A stretch of 51,059 bases of DNA from a virus, in IMG/VR virus record IMGVR_UViG_3300045738_001902, positions 1 through 51,059 of that record; one strand, given 5' to 3'. Shown piece by piece: positions 22,520-31,771 of the stretch. Within the stretch, counting starts at the first letter, position 1. Every line of letters starts with the position of its first letter. Position numbers and translations under genes: made by a program. The notes under the pieces are model-generated. The model did no database searches, was not told where the DNA came from, and worked only from the letters and a program-made list of their open reading frames with translations.

Positions 22520-23131
22520 GTGAGCAGCTATGCCGAAATCGCCAATCGCGCAGCGGTCGCAGTGGGAACTTCGGCCCGGTTGACCGCGCCCGGCGACGAC
22601 ACGGTGCTCGGCCGTGCCGTCGCCGCGGTATGGAATATCGAGCGCCGGGCGGCGATCCGCGACGGTGGCTGGAATTTCGCCATGCGGCGCGCGACCCTGC
22701 CGCGCCTGGTGGAGCGACCGAAGCACGGCTATTCGGCGCAATACGAACTGCCGAGCGATTGCCTCAAGCTGGTCGAGCTGTTCGGCGGTGAACGGTTGCG
22801 GTACCAGCTTGAGGGGCGACAGATCCTCGCGGATGCGACCGGCGGGCTCGATATCCGCTATCTCGCCGACGTCGCGGAGCCGACGGCGTTCGATCCCGGT
22901 TTCGTCGGGGCCTTCGCGCTGCGGATCGCCTGCGCGATCGGCGGCAAGATCGCGGGATCCAGTTTCGACAAGCGCGGGTGCTGGAACGAATATCTCGCTG
23001 CGGTGGCCGATGCCCGCGGGGCCGATGCGCTCGAGAACCCGCCGCTCGAGCAGGAAGAAAGCGACTGGGTGCTGGCGCGCTATCGCGGCGAGGGCGCCGG
23101 AACATTGAGCAATTGGGTAGACGGCGGATGA
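22520..23131 (+). CDS. Tail tubular protein A-like (T7 gp11 type)
   Basis: The 203-residue protein begins MSSYAEIANRAAVAVGTSARLTAPGDDTVLGRAVAAVWNIERRAAIRDGGWNFAMRRATLP. The VW..ER.A.LR...W.FA.RRA.LP core and the following YELPSDCLKLVEL are standard for tail tubular protein A. It forms the ring that connects the portal to the tail nozzle. It starts at GTG 22520 after GACGGAGCGA. Its stop overlaps the next start (ATGA), giving the expected A-then-B order. Confidence 0.8.
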   Translation: MSSYAEIANRAAVAVGTSARLTAPGDDTVLGRAVAAVWNIERRAAIRDGGWNFAMRRATLPRLVERPKHGYSAQYELPSDCLKLVELFGGERLRYQLEGRQILADATGGLDIRYLADVAEPTAFDPGFVGAFALRIACAIGGKIAGSSFDKRGCWNEYLAAVADARGADALENPPLEQEESDWVLARYRGEGAGTLSNWVDGG

Positions 23132-25371
23132 GCGTCGTCCGTCACCTCCAGACCGGTTTCATGGCCGGCGAGCTCGATCCCTATCTCGACGGGCGCATCG
23201 ACACGCAGCAATATGCGTTCGGGCTCTCGACCTGCGAGAACTGGATCCCGCTGTCCGAAGGGCCACTGGTCAAGCGCCAGGGCTTCGCATTCGTGCGCGA
23301 GGCAGCGCCGAGCGCCAGCTGGCTGACCGCCTTCCGGCGGTCGATCGACCAGGAATATGCGCTCGAATGGAGCGACAACGCGCTGCGGTTCTTCACGCTG
23401 GGCGGGCGGCTCGAGACCTCGCCGGGAACGGCTTACCAGGTCGCGACCCCTTATGCCGCCAGCGAGGCGCCGCAGCTGTCGCAGCAACAGAGCTACGACC
23501 GGCTCTATTTCAACCACGGCGATCATCCGCCGGCGGCACTGCGGCGCGACAGCACCCTCGCCTTCGCCTTCGAGACGCTCGTTCTCGAGAATGGCCCCTT
23601 CCTCAACATGAACACCGATGAAGCGCTGGTGGTCAGCGCAAGCGGCACGACAGGCGCCATCACGCTGACCGGGAGCGCAGGGGTGTTCTCGCCCGGCCGC
23701 GTGGGCGGCGCCATCCGGCTCGAGGCGAGGGATTTCGCCGTCATCCCGCAATGGGAACCGGGCATGAAGGATGTCGCGGTGGGCCAGAAGGTCCGCAATC
23801 GCGGCAAGGTCTATGTCGCGGCCAGCGGCGGAACGACCGGTTCGGTCGAACCCGAGCATATCGAGGGCACCTATTACGACGGGCAGAACAAAAAGGATCT
23901 GCTCAACGACAAGGGTCCGTACGGAGTGCGCTGGACCTACGTCCACGACCGGTTCGGCATCGCGCGGATCAATTCGGTAACCGGCAACACCGCCGGCGCC
24001 ACGGTGGAGCGAACCCTCCCTGACAGCATCGCATCGGGCACCTATCGCTGGGCGCACCAGGCGTTCTCCGAAGCGGAGGGCTGGCCCAGCCTGGTTACGC
24101 TCTACAAGGGCCGCCGGGTCGATTTCAAGGATCTCTACGTCATCGGCTCGGTCGTCGATGATTACGGCGGCGGGCGGGTCAATTATTCGACGCATACCGT
24201 GGCCGGCGAGCTGGCCACCGATCTCGGGTTCCGGCGGACGATCGCCAGCGAGGATCCGCCGCTGTGGGTGAGCAACGATCGCAAGCTGCTGGTAGGAACG
24301 GCAAGCCAGGAGCTGGCGATCGGGGCGGCCAATTCCGGTGCCGGGTTCTCGGGCGAGAACATCGAGGCGGAACCGCAGAGCTATTACGGCAGCGAGCTGG
24401 TGATGCCGGTGCGGATCGCCACCGAGACGATCTTCGTCGAGCGCGGCGGACGCCGGCTGCGCAGCGCCGATTACGATTTCGGGCGGGATCGCTACGACGC
24501 GCCCGATCTGACCGCGACGGCACGGCATATCACCCAGAGCGGGATCGTGCAGCTGGCTTATCAGCGGGTGCCTTTCAGCCTCGTCCATGCGGTACGCGGG
24601 GACGGGCAGATCGTCGTCCACCCCAAGACGCGCAGCGAGATCAAGGGGCTGGCGCGGATCCGTCTGGGAGGCGGTGCGCGCGCACTGTCGGGCGTGTCAA
24701 TTGTGGGTGAGGACCGCAAGACGGACGATCTGTGGCTGCTCGTCGAGCGCGAAAATGGGGCCGGCGCGACGGTGCGCGAGATCTGGAAGCAGGAAGCCTG
24801 GCGCGAACTGGGCACCGATCAGAAGCAAGCCTTCTTCGTCGACGGGGGCGTGCGGATCGCTGCCTCTGCCGGCGACGGTCATTTCACCGGCCTGGGGCAT
24901 CTCGCCGGGCAGGCGGTTGCAGTGCTGGCCAACGGGTTCGTCATCACCGGCCTGTCGGTCGATGCCGCCGGCGAGCTCGACCTGCCGGCGCAAAACGTGC
25001 CAGCGTATGACTACACCGTGATTGTGGGGCTCGCCTACAGAGCGACGGCCACCACGATGCGGCCGGAAATCCGCTCTGATGGCGGGAGTTCGGCGGGCTT
25101 GCGACAGCGCCTTATCAAGGTGGCACTGCGGATGCTGGACAGCCTGGGGATCAAGGTGAGCGTGCCCGGCGGCGTGACCGAAGAGATCATCGATCGCCGC
25201 GGCGGCCAGTCGATGGACGAACCGGTGCCGCTGTTCTCCGGAGACAGCGATGGGCTGGTCGAGGCGGAATACGACCGCGACGGGCGGGCAAGCTGGATCA
25301 GCGAAGTTCCCCTGCCTGCCACGGTCGCGCTTGCGGCGCTCAATGTCGATGTGAGCTGGCGCGATGAGTAG
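23128..25371 (+). CDS. Tail tubular protein B-like (nozzle, T7 gp12 type)
   Basis: The 747-residue protein begins MSVVRHLQTGFMAGELDPYLDGRIDTQQYAFGLSTCENWIPLSEGPLVKRQGFAFV. The F..GEL.P...GR.D...Y..GL..C.N..PL..GP..RR.GF pattern is the hallmark of short-tailed phage nozzle proteins of the gp12/DUF-type family. The rest is beta-rich. It builds the tail nozzle below the gp11-like ring. It begins at ATG 23128, overlapping the previous stop; an in-frame extension to 22978 is rejected because it lies in the gp11-like gene. Confidence 0.87.
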   Translation: MSVVRHLQTGFMAGELDPYLDGRIDTQQYAFGLSTCENWIPLSEGPLVKRQGFAFVREAAPSASWLTAFRRSIDQEYALEWSDNALRFFTLGGRLETSPGTAYQVATPYAASEAPQLSQQQSYDRLYFNHGDHPPAALRRDSTLAFAFETLVLENGPFLNMNTDEALVVSASGTTGAITLTGSAGVFSPGRVGGAIRLEARDFAVIPQWEPGMKDVAVGQKVRNRGKVYVAASGGTTGSVEPEHIEGTYYDGQNKKDLLNDKGPYGVRWTYVHDRFGIARINSVTGNTAGATVERTLPDSIASGTYRWAHQAFSEAEGWPSLVTLYKGRRVDFKDLYVIGSVVDDYGGGRVNYSTHTVAGELATDLGFRRTIASEDPPLWVSNDRKLLVGTASQELAIGAANSGAGFSGENIEAEPQSYYGSELVMPVRIATETIFVERGGRRLRSADYDFGRDRYDAPDLTATARHITQSGIVQLAYQRVPFSLVHAVRGDGQIVVHPKTRSEIKGLARIRLGGGARALSGVSIVGEDRKTDDLWLLVERENGAGATVREIWKQEAWRELGTDQKQAFFVDGGVRIAASAGDGHFTGLGHLAGQAVAVLANGFVITGLSVDAAGELDLPAQNVPAYDYTVIVGLAYRATATTMRPEIRSDGGSSAGLRQRLIKVALRMLDSLGIKVSVPGGVTEEIIDRRGGQSMDEPVPLFSGDSDGLVEAEYDRDGRASWISEVPLPATVALAALNVDVSWRDE

Positions 25372-25879
25372 GCTCGATTTCCACCGGCTCGAGCCGGACG
25401 ATCTGCTCGAGATCGACCGCCAGGAGAGCCAGCTGCTGTGGCTCGGCGCGCCGGGCGACGTGGATCGCGAGAGCGCCGCGATTTTGGCGGCGGAGCCGGT
25501 TGCGTGGACGGCATGGGGCGATGGCCGCATCGTCGCCTGTTTTGGCATCAGCGAGACCTTTCCGGGCGTGCAGGGAGTAGCCTGGGCTCTGCTCGGCCGC
25601 GAAATCGGATCGCAGCACCTGGCGCTGACGCGCTTCATGGCGCGCGAGATCCGCGAATGCGGGTTGGAGCGGCTCGAGCTGCTCGCGAAGGCGAACGAAG
25701 TCGAGGACGTGGCCGAGGCGATCCCCGACATCGATCCGGGAATTCTGACCAAGGTGGCGATGGTCGAACCGACGCCCGAATGTCGGTTCGCACTGCTGCT
25801 GGGAATGCAGCCGATGCATTGCCTGCGCAGGTTCGGCGCGGCGAGCGAAACCTACATGCTGTTCGAGAGGTTTGGCTGA
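25364..25879 (+). CDS. T7 gp13-like internal virion protein (DUF2833/GNAT-like)
   Basis: The 171-residue protein has the GNAT-like layout found in T7 gp13-type proteins: an early ..EPDDLLEIDRQESQLLWLG, a central WTAWGDGRIVACFGISETFPGVQGVAWALLG and a late ..TYMLFERFG. Such proteins in podoviruses are needed for assembly of the internal core; acetyltransferase activity is not established. ATG 25364 overlaps the nozzle gene by 8 bases and the next start is at its stop. Confidence 0.7.
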   Translation: MSRLDFHRLEPDDLLEIDRQESQLLWLGAPGDVDRESAAILAAEPVAWTAWGDGRIVACFGISETFPGVQGVAWALLGREIGSQHLALTRFMAREIRECGLERLELLAKANEVEDVAEAIPDIDPGILTKVAMVEPTPECRFALLLGMQPMHCLRRFGAASETYMLFERFG

Positions 25880-26328
25880 TGGTCCAGGCGCTTCCCTTCC
25901 TCGCGGCGGCCGGATCGATGGTCAAGGGCGTCGGCGGCCTGATGGCCGGCAATGAGAACCGGCGTTCGGCCTATGCGCAGGCGGGCGAGGAGCGGCGCGC
26001 CGCGGCGGGCCAGATCCGGCGGGTGAAGACCGATGCGCGCCGCAAGATCGGCGAGCAGCTGACGATGATGGCGGGCGGCGGCTTCGAGGGTGCGAGCGCC
26101 GGCGGGACCGCGCTCGATGCGCTGCGCGAAAGCCAGGTCGAAGCGGCGATGGATGTGCTCGAGCTGCGGCGGCAGGGAGTGCTGCGCAGCAGGGCGCTCG
26201 AGCGGCAGGGCGACAACGCGCGGCGCGAAGGACGATTCGCGCTGGTCTCGGGCATTTTGGGGGCAGGCAGCTCCTACATTCAGGGCAAGAACGACTGGGC
26301 GCAGGCGCGCGCCGGGGAAGGCGGCTGA
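25879..26328 (+). CDS. Internal virion protein, gp14-like candidate
   Basis: The 149-residue protein has an N-terminal hydrophobic segment (VQALPFLAAAGSMVKGVGGLMAG), then an Arg/Gln/Ala-rich amphipathic helix (AGEERRAAAGQIRRVKTDARRKIGEQLTMMAGGGFEGASAGG) and a GILGAGSSYIQG end. Hydrophobic start followed by long amphipathic helices is characteristic of T7 gp14, which forms a channel in the outer membrane during ejection. It is placed between gp13-like and large internal proteins. TGATG overlap at both ends. Confidence 0.65.
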   Translation: MVQALPFLAAAGSMVKGVGGLMAGNENRRSAYAQAGEERRAAAGQIRRVKTDARRKIGEQLTMMAGGGFEGASAGGTALDALRESQVEAAMDVLELRRQGVLRSRALERQGDNARREGRFALVSGILGAGSSYIQGKNDWAQARAGEGG

Positions 26329-28280
26329 TGGCGAGCCGACCCGAAGGTTATCGCAGCCGGATCGATCCGCGCGCCGGCGCCCCCATGCCGGAGGTCAGCG
26401 CCGCAGCCTATGGCGCGGAAGCGGCCAATGCGGTGATCCAGCTGGGCGAGACGATCCAGTCCGAGAAGCTCCAGAACTACCGGATCGAGCGCAAGCTCGA
26501 CCAGAACCGCCAGTGGACCGGTTTCCAGACCGGCTATGCGGCGGTGCGCGAAGAGATGGCCACGGCCGCGCGCGAGGGCCGGCAAAGCGATGCGCCGGGC
26601 CATGCGGACCGGATGGCCGAGCTTTATCGCGAGCGGCAGACAGCGCTGCTCGAGGGGATCGGCGACGACGAAGTGCGCCGGCGGGCAAAGGGCTCGCTCG
26701 AGGACTGGGGCGCCCAGTTCCGTACCGGCGAGGCCGATTGGGAGACATTGCGCGCCGGGGAAGTCGCGGCCGAGCAGTTCGAGCAGAGCCGCGACGCCAG
26801 CGCGAACCGCGTCCGGAGGCTGGAAAGCCCGCAGGACTATGGTCTCGAGCTGGAAATCCAGCTCGACGCGATCGACGGGCTGGCGGCGTCTGACAAGGTC
26901 AAGGAGCAGCTGCGCGAGGAAACCGAGCAGGTGCTCGCGATCGGCTTCCTGCAGGGCCGGATCGACAGTGATCCGCAAGTCGCGAAGGTGATGCTCGAGA
27001 GCGGCGCGTTCGACGAAGTTCTGCAGCCCAACCAGGTCGAGGCCTTGCTCAATGGCAGCGCGGTCGAAATGCGGCGGATCGACGCGGCGCAACAGCAGGC
27101 GATCGCGCAGGAGAAATCCGAGTTCCGCGAGACCTTGCGCGATTTCAACGTCCGCGAAGGGCAGGGCCGCGATGTCACCGCCGAGATCCCTGCGCTCCTC
27201 GAGCGGGCGCGCGCCTATGGCATGGACGATGTCGTCAGCCAGCTCGAGGGTTCGGCGACGACGGCCGAGTTCGGGCGGGTTTATGAAGGCGCGAGCCCTA
27301 TCCAGCTAGAGCAGCGACTTGCGGAGCTGGGCGCCAAGGACAGCCTTACCGATCAGGAGGCGATGGAGCGTCAGTGGATCGAGGACAAGCTGCCGTCGAT
27401 CTCGACCCGCTTCAACGACGATCCGGTGGGGTTCTATGCGCGCGAGGGCGGGGCCGGTGCTCCCCCTCCGCTCGACTTCGAGGACCCGGCATCGATCGCC
27501 GCGCGGTCGCGCTGGGCGGCGGGCGCGGCAGGCGCAAGCGGTCGCCCGGTTCCGGTCCTGTCCAAGGGCGAAGCCGACCAGCTACGCAGCACATACGAGG
27601 ACGGCCGGCAGGGCGAGGCGCAGGTGATGGCGCTGCTCGACCGGCTGCCGGTAGCGCAGCGGATGGCGGCCGCGAAGATGATCGACCCGGGCGACCGGAC
27701 GCTGCCGATCGTGGCGACGCTCAATCCGGCCTCGCGGGCGCAGGCCCGGCGGGGTCGCGAGGCATTGCGGGCGAACGGCAAGCTGCTCTCCGAGATCATC
27801 AAGGCCGATATGGATCTCGAGGAGGACGTGCTCGAGGTCAACCGGCAGTTCGAGCGGGCGCTGGTCGCGGTTCCGCCCGATCAGCGCAACGCGATCTTCG
27901 AGACCGCAAAACAACTCGCGGCGGGGCAGGTCGACAAGTTCGGCGGGGGAATGGACGGGCGGCTGTGGCGCCTGGTGCTCAGCCAGGCAGTCGGCGCGCA
28001 GAACGTCAATGGGGAGCGCCGCGGTGGCTTCGCGATCTGGGGCGACCGCTGGTTTCTCGTGCCCGAGGGCCGCACCGCCAACGAGTTCCGCGATATCGTG
28101 CTGCGAACCGCCGCGCGCGGCGAGGTCAAGCCGGTCAATCCCGATGGTTCGCCGGCGCGGCTCGGGCGGGCGTTCCCGGTCGCGGTGGGTGGCGGGCTCT
28201 ACGAATACCGGACGGCAAGCGGTGCGGTTGTGATGGGCAACAACGGCAAGCCCTGGCGCGTAAAGGTTCCGGGCCAGTGA
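26328..28280 (+). CDS. Large internal (ejected) virion protein, gp15-like candidate
   Basis: The 650-residue protein is strongly helical and Glu/Arg/Gln-rich throughout, with predicted coiled coils over about residues 30-330 and few motifs. It starts MASRPEGYRSRIDPRAGAPMPEVSAAAYGAEAANAVIQLGETIQ. In T7-like phages the gene order gp13-gp14-gp15-gp16 is conserved, and gp15 is a long helical protein injected with the DNA. That order, size and composition are the basis of the call. ATG 26328 overlaps the previous stop as TGATG and its end overlaps the next start. Confidence 0.6.
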   Translation: MASRPEGYRSRIDPRAGAPMPEVSAAAYGAEAANAVIQLGETIQSEKLQNYRIERKLDQNRQWTGFQTGYAAVREEMATAAREGRQSDAPGHADRMAELYRERQTALLEGIGDDEVRRRAKGSLEDWGAQFRTGEADWETLRAGEVAAEQFEQSRDASANRVRRLESPQDYGLELEIQLDAIDGLAASDKVKEQLREETEQVLAIGFLQGRIDSDPQVAKVMLESGAFDEVLQPNQVEALLNGSAVEMRRIDAAQQQAIAQEKSEFRETLRDFNVREGQGRDVTAEIPALLERARAYGMDDVVSQLEGSATTAEFGRVYEGASPIQLEQRLAELGAKDSLTDQEAMERQWIEDKLPSISTRFNDDPVGFYAREGGAGAPPPLDFEDPASIAARSRWAAGAAGASGRPVPVLSKGEADQLRSTYEDGRQGEAQVMALLDRLPVAQRMAAAKMIDPGDRTLPIVATLNPASRAQARRGREALRANGKLLSEIIKADMDLEEDVLEVNRQFERALVAVPPDQRNAIFETAKQLAAGQVDKFGGGMDGRLWRLVLSQAVGAQNVNGERRGGFAIWGDRWFLVPEGRTANEFRDIVLRTAARGEVKPVNPDGSPARLGRAFPVAVGGGLYEYRTASGAVVMGNNGKPWRVKVPGQ

Positions 28281-31200
28281 GCGGGCCGGTCCTCGATTTC
28301 GATCCGCAGGCCGCGAGCCTGCCGCAGGCGCGCGCGGCCGAGACGCGCGAAGCGCCCGGCATGCTGGATCTGATCGGCGCCGGTGCCAGGGTCGAGGCGG
28401 ACCGGGTCGATCAGGTGCAGGATCTGCGCCGGGCGGAAGCCTATCGGCCCCTGATCGAGGCGCTGGTGGAGAACGGCGTCGATCGCCGAGATCTGCATCA
28501 CGGCGCTCCGGGGATGTTCGGGATCGGCCCGGAACTGCTCGGCATGCCGGATTACGAGCGCATCTGGCGTGAGGCACGGCGGCGCGGAGTCGACGGGCTG
28601 CCCGAGACCCGCGAGGCGTTCGAGCAGAATGCGTTCCGGAGGGGTGGAGAGCGCGATCGCGACCAGGAGACGCTCGGCCGCGCAGAAGGCGTCGCCGGCG
28701 TGGCGGCAGGCTTCGTCGGCGCGATGGCAGGCAGCTTCGCGGATCCGATCAACGTCTATTCGCTGCCCTTCGGCGGCGCCGGCCGGACGATCGCGCAGCG
28801 GATCCTTTCCGAAGGCCTGGTCGGCGCCGGCGTCGAGGGAGCGCAGGCGCTGAGCATGAGCGACAATTACGCGCGGATGGGGGAGGAATACGGCATAGCC
28901 GAGGCGGCGCAGGACATCGCGGTCGCCGGAGCGGGCGCCGCGGCGCTGCGTGGCGGGATCGAGATCGCGCCGGGGATCGATGCGCGCGCCTACGATTTGG
29001 CGCGGCCGGTGCGCGAAGCGATCGACGGCGCGTTCGCCGAGCGCGATATCGCGCGGGCTTTCGCGCGGTCGGTCCCGGAAGAGTTGCGCACGCCCGAACA
29101 GGAGGCGGCGCTGCACCTGCTGACCCGGCAGGCGGAGGTCGAGGAATCCAGCCCCTATGTCGCGACCCACGAAGCGGTCGATCGCCATGTCTCGCAGATG
29201 GAAGAGGCGCTGGCCGCGCTCGAGGAGGGACGGATTGCGCGTCCGGTCGAGCCCGGGGGGGAAATGCGGCCGGAGGTGGAGGAAGTCGCTCCGCTCGCGC
29301 CGGCGCGCGCGGCGCAGTCGGTGCCATCTGCAGCGGCGGCGGCCCGCGCCGATTTCGGACAGGTGAAGGCGGCGATCCGGGGACCGGAAAGCGGCGGGAA
29401 CGACGGTGCGGAGAACGCGCTGGGATCCTCCGCCAGCGGGCGGTACCAGTTCATCGAGAGCACCTTCAAGCGGCTCTATGCGCGCGAATTCGGCGGGGGC
29501 GGCGGCGCGGCGTCGCGCGCCTGGGCGACGCGGCGCTTCGACGTCGGGATCCAGGAGCGGTTGATGGATCGGCTTCTGGCGGACAATGCGAGCCAGCTGG
29601 AGCGCGCCGGCGTGGTCGCCGACACCGGCAATCTCTACCTCGCCCACTTCGCCGGCGCTGCGAAAGCGGTGGAGCTGGCGCGCGCGCCGCGCGATGCGCC
29701 GGTGAGCGCCTATTTCTCGCAGCGCGCGATCGCGCAGAACCCGGCCTATCTGGGTGGCGGCAAGACGGTCGGCCAGGCGATCGATGTCATTCGCGGCAAG
29801 GTGGGTGGCGGTGTCGGCGTGCCGGCGGCGGGCGCGCGCGAGACCAGGCTCGGTAATCTCGAGCTCGACGACGAACCCGTGCTGCGCCCCGAGGCGCTCG
29901 ATGCCGAACGGCCGCTGGTCTCGGTGGGCGGGCAGGCTGTGCCGATCGCGCGGATCGAGGCAAGTGCAATCGGGGTCGATGCCGAGCTGATGCAGTTCAA
30001 GAGCGGCGGCGATGCCTTCGGCGTGACCGACCGGCTGCAGGGGATCGAGGAATGGGACCCGATCGCGGCCGGGATGGTGACGGTGTGGGAAGGCGCGGAC
30101 GGGCGCCGGTTGATCGCCGATGGTCACCAGCGGCTCGGGCTCGCCAGGCGGATCGAGGCGCAGGGCGGCGGGTCGATCGGGCTCAACGCTTTCGTGCTGC
30201 GCGAAAGCGAGGGCTATTCGGAGGTGGATGCGCGGATCGTCACCGCATTGAAGAACATCGGCGAGGGCACCGGCACGGCGGTGGATGCGGCCAAGGTGTT
30301 TCGCGATGTCGGGCCGGAAGGCGAGGCGCTGCTGCGGCGGCTGCCGCCACGCTCGGCGCTGGTGCGAGACGGCAAGGCGCTGTCGCGTCTCGGCGACGAT
30401 GCGTTCGGCGCGGTGGTCAACGAAGTCATCCCGGAAAATTACGGTGCCGCGATCGGCGCGCTGGTGCCCGATCGGGCGCTGCATTCGGCGATGGTGCGGA
30501 TCCTCGTCGAGACCGAACCGCCCAACCGCGTCCAGGCCGAGGCGATCCTGCGGCAAGCTCTCGAGGCGGGCTTTACCAGGGAGACGCAGGACAGCCTGTT
30601 CGGAAGCGAGGAACTGGTCACCGGACTGTTCGCCCAACGCGCCAAGCTGCTCGACCGGGCCTTGCGCGAAATGCGCAAGATGAAGGGCGCGTTCCAGGTC
30701 GCCGCGCGCAATGCCGAGACGCTGGAAAGCGGCGGCAACCGGATCGACGTGGCGGGCAGCCAGGCTTCGGCGGACGGCAATGCGCGCGCGCTTGCGCTGG
30801 TCGATCGGCTTGCGCTAAGAAAGGGAAATGCGGTCAATGAACTTCTCGACCAGGCAGCAAGGCGGCTCGCCGACGGCGACCGGATCGCCGCGGTCCTCCG
30901 CGACTTCGTCGCCGGGATCCGAGGGCTCGACCTCGACAAGCTTGATGTCGGCGGAGAGGCTGGATCAGCTCGCGCAGCTGGCGACGGGGCTGGCGGAAGC
31001 GGACGCGCTGGCGAGCCTCAAGGGCAGGCTGGCCAATACGCTCGGGACGAAGCCGCTCGGGACTCGGGCGAAGAACTGACCCCGCGCGAGCGCGATGCGC
31101 TTGCCGAACAGGGTGACCACTCCCCTCTCATAGACGACGACGCGGCGCGACTCTTCGACGACGACGCCGGCGATGGCGTGCGTTCGGTCTCGGAGAGCGT

Positions 31201-31471
31201 CTGGCACGATATCGAGGCCCAGGCAGATTTCGCCGCGCCTACCGCTGCGCAGCGCCGGACCGCGCTCGAACAGCAGGCGGAGGGCCGTGCCCGCGCTGTC
31301 GCGCCCCAGCGTGCCGCCGGAGAAGACGGCGGGCTGTTCGACAACCAGGACACCACCGGATCCCTATTCGATCTCGACGACGGCAAGGGGCCGCGCGCCG
31401 CGGCTGCGATCCGGGGCGAGATCGAGGCCGAGCGCAGCGGGCTCGAGGAGATCCGCAAATGTCTGAAATGA
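28277..31471 (+). CDS. Giant ejected virion protein with transglycosylase and ParB-like domains
   Basis: The 1064-residue protein starts at a GTG overlapping the previous stop. Residues ~360-500 read as a lytic transglycosylase: KAAIRGPESGG (catalytic Glu in the ES motif), SSASGRYQFIESTF, FDVGIQERLMDRLL and LYLAHFAGAAKA follow the usual order. Residues ~550-680 look like a ParB/Srx-like domain: VPIARIEASAIG, then RRLIADGHQRLGLARR, then ALKNIGEGTGTAVDAAKVFRD. The gene order makes it the gp16 counterpart, whose transglycosylase cuts the wall during DNA ejection. Linking a ParB-like module to an ejected protein is a known theme of phage polyvalent proteins. The C-terminal ~150 residues are acidic and disordered. 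Confidence 0.78.
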   Translation: MSGPVLDFDPQAASLPQARAAETREAPGMLDLIGAGARVEADRVDQVQDLRRAEAYRPLIEALVENGVDRRDLHHGAPGMFGIGPELLGMPDYERIWREARRRGVDGLPETREAFEQNAFRRGGERDRDQETLGRAEGVAGVAAGFVGAMAGSFADPINVYSLPFGGAGRTIAQRILSEGLVGAGVEGAQALSMSDNYARMGEEYGIAEAAQDIAVAGAGAAALRGGIEIAPGIDARAYDLARPVREAIDGAFAERDIARAFARSVPEELRTPEQEAALHLLTRQAEVEESSPYVATHEAVDRHVSQMEEALAALEEGRIARPVEPGGEMRPEVEEVAPLAPARAAQSVPSAAAAARADFGQVKAAIRGPESGGNDGAENALGSSASGRYQFIESTFKRLYAREFGGGGGAASRAWATRRFDVGIQERLMDRLLADNASQLERAGVVADTGNLYLAHFAGAAKAVELARAPRDAPVSAYFSQRAIAQNPAYLGGGKTVGQAIDVIRGKVGGGVGVPAAGARETRLGNLELDDEPVLRPEALDAERPLVSVGGQAVPIARIEASAIGVDAELMQFKSGGDAFGVTDRLQGIEEWDPIAAGMVTVWEGADGRRLIADGHQRLGLARRIEAQGGGSIGLNAFVLRESEGYSEVDARIVTALKNIGEGTGTAVDAAKVFRDVGPEGEALLRRLPPRSALVRDGKALSRLGDDAFGAVVNEVIPENYGAAIGALVPDRALHSAMVRILVETEPPNRVQAEAILRQALEAGFTRETQDSLFGSEELVTGLFAQRAKLLDRALREMRKMKGAFQVAARNAETLESGGNRIDVAGSQASADGNARALALVDRLALRKGNAVNELLDQAARRLADGDRIAAVLRDFVAGIRGLDLDKLDVGGEAGSARAAGDGAGGSGRAGEPQGQAGQYARDEAARDSGEELTPRERDALAEQGDHSPLIDDDAARLFDDDAGDGVRSVSESVWHDIEAQADFAAPTAAQRRTALEQQAEGRARAVAPQRAAGEDGGLFDNQDTTGSLFDLDDGKGPRAAAAIRGEIEAERSGLEEIRKCLK

Positions 31472-31483
31472 GGAGCTGACACC

Positions 31484-31771
31484 ATGGCGATCGAATTGAC
31501 GTTTCACGGGTTCCGGACGGTGGATGCCGGCGGCGCCCACACGCCGCACCTGCCGGCGCAGACCGGAGATGCGGTGACGGTCGCGGACGGCGCGGTCTCG
31601 GCCGGACTCGCAGACGGCGGGATCTATCGCGTCGTCGCGACCAGCGCCTGCCGGGTCCGCTTTGGAAGCGATCCCGCCGATGCGACCGGCGGCGAATACT
31701 GGCCGCAGGGCCATGTCGCGCTGCGCACTGTCGCCGGTGCCAGCAAGGTCGCGGTGGACGCAATCGCGTGA
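31484..31771 (+). CDS. Small protein between internal virion genes
   Basis: The 95-residue beta-rich protein (MAIELTFHGFRTVDAGGAHTPHLPAQTGDAVTVADGAVSAGLADGGIYRVVATSACRVRFG) has no membrane segment. ATG 31484 lies 9 bases after AGGAGC. Its stop overlaps the next start as GTGA. Placement and beta content suggest a small head or tail accessory, for example a fibre-base or decoration protein. Not recognised. Confidence 0.5.
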   Translation: MAIELTFHGFRTVDAGGAHTPHLPAQTGDAVTVADGAVSAGLADGGIYRVVATSACRVRFGSDPADATGGEYWPQGHVALRTVAGASKVAVDAIA

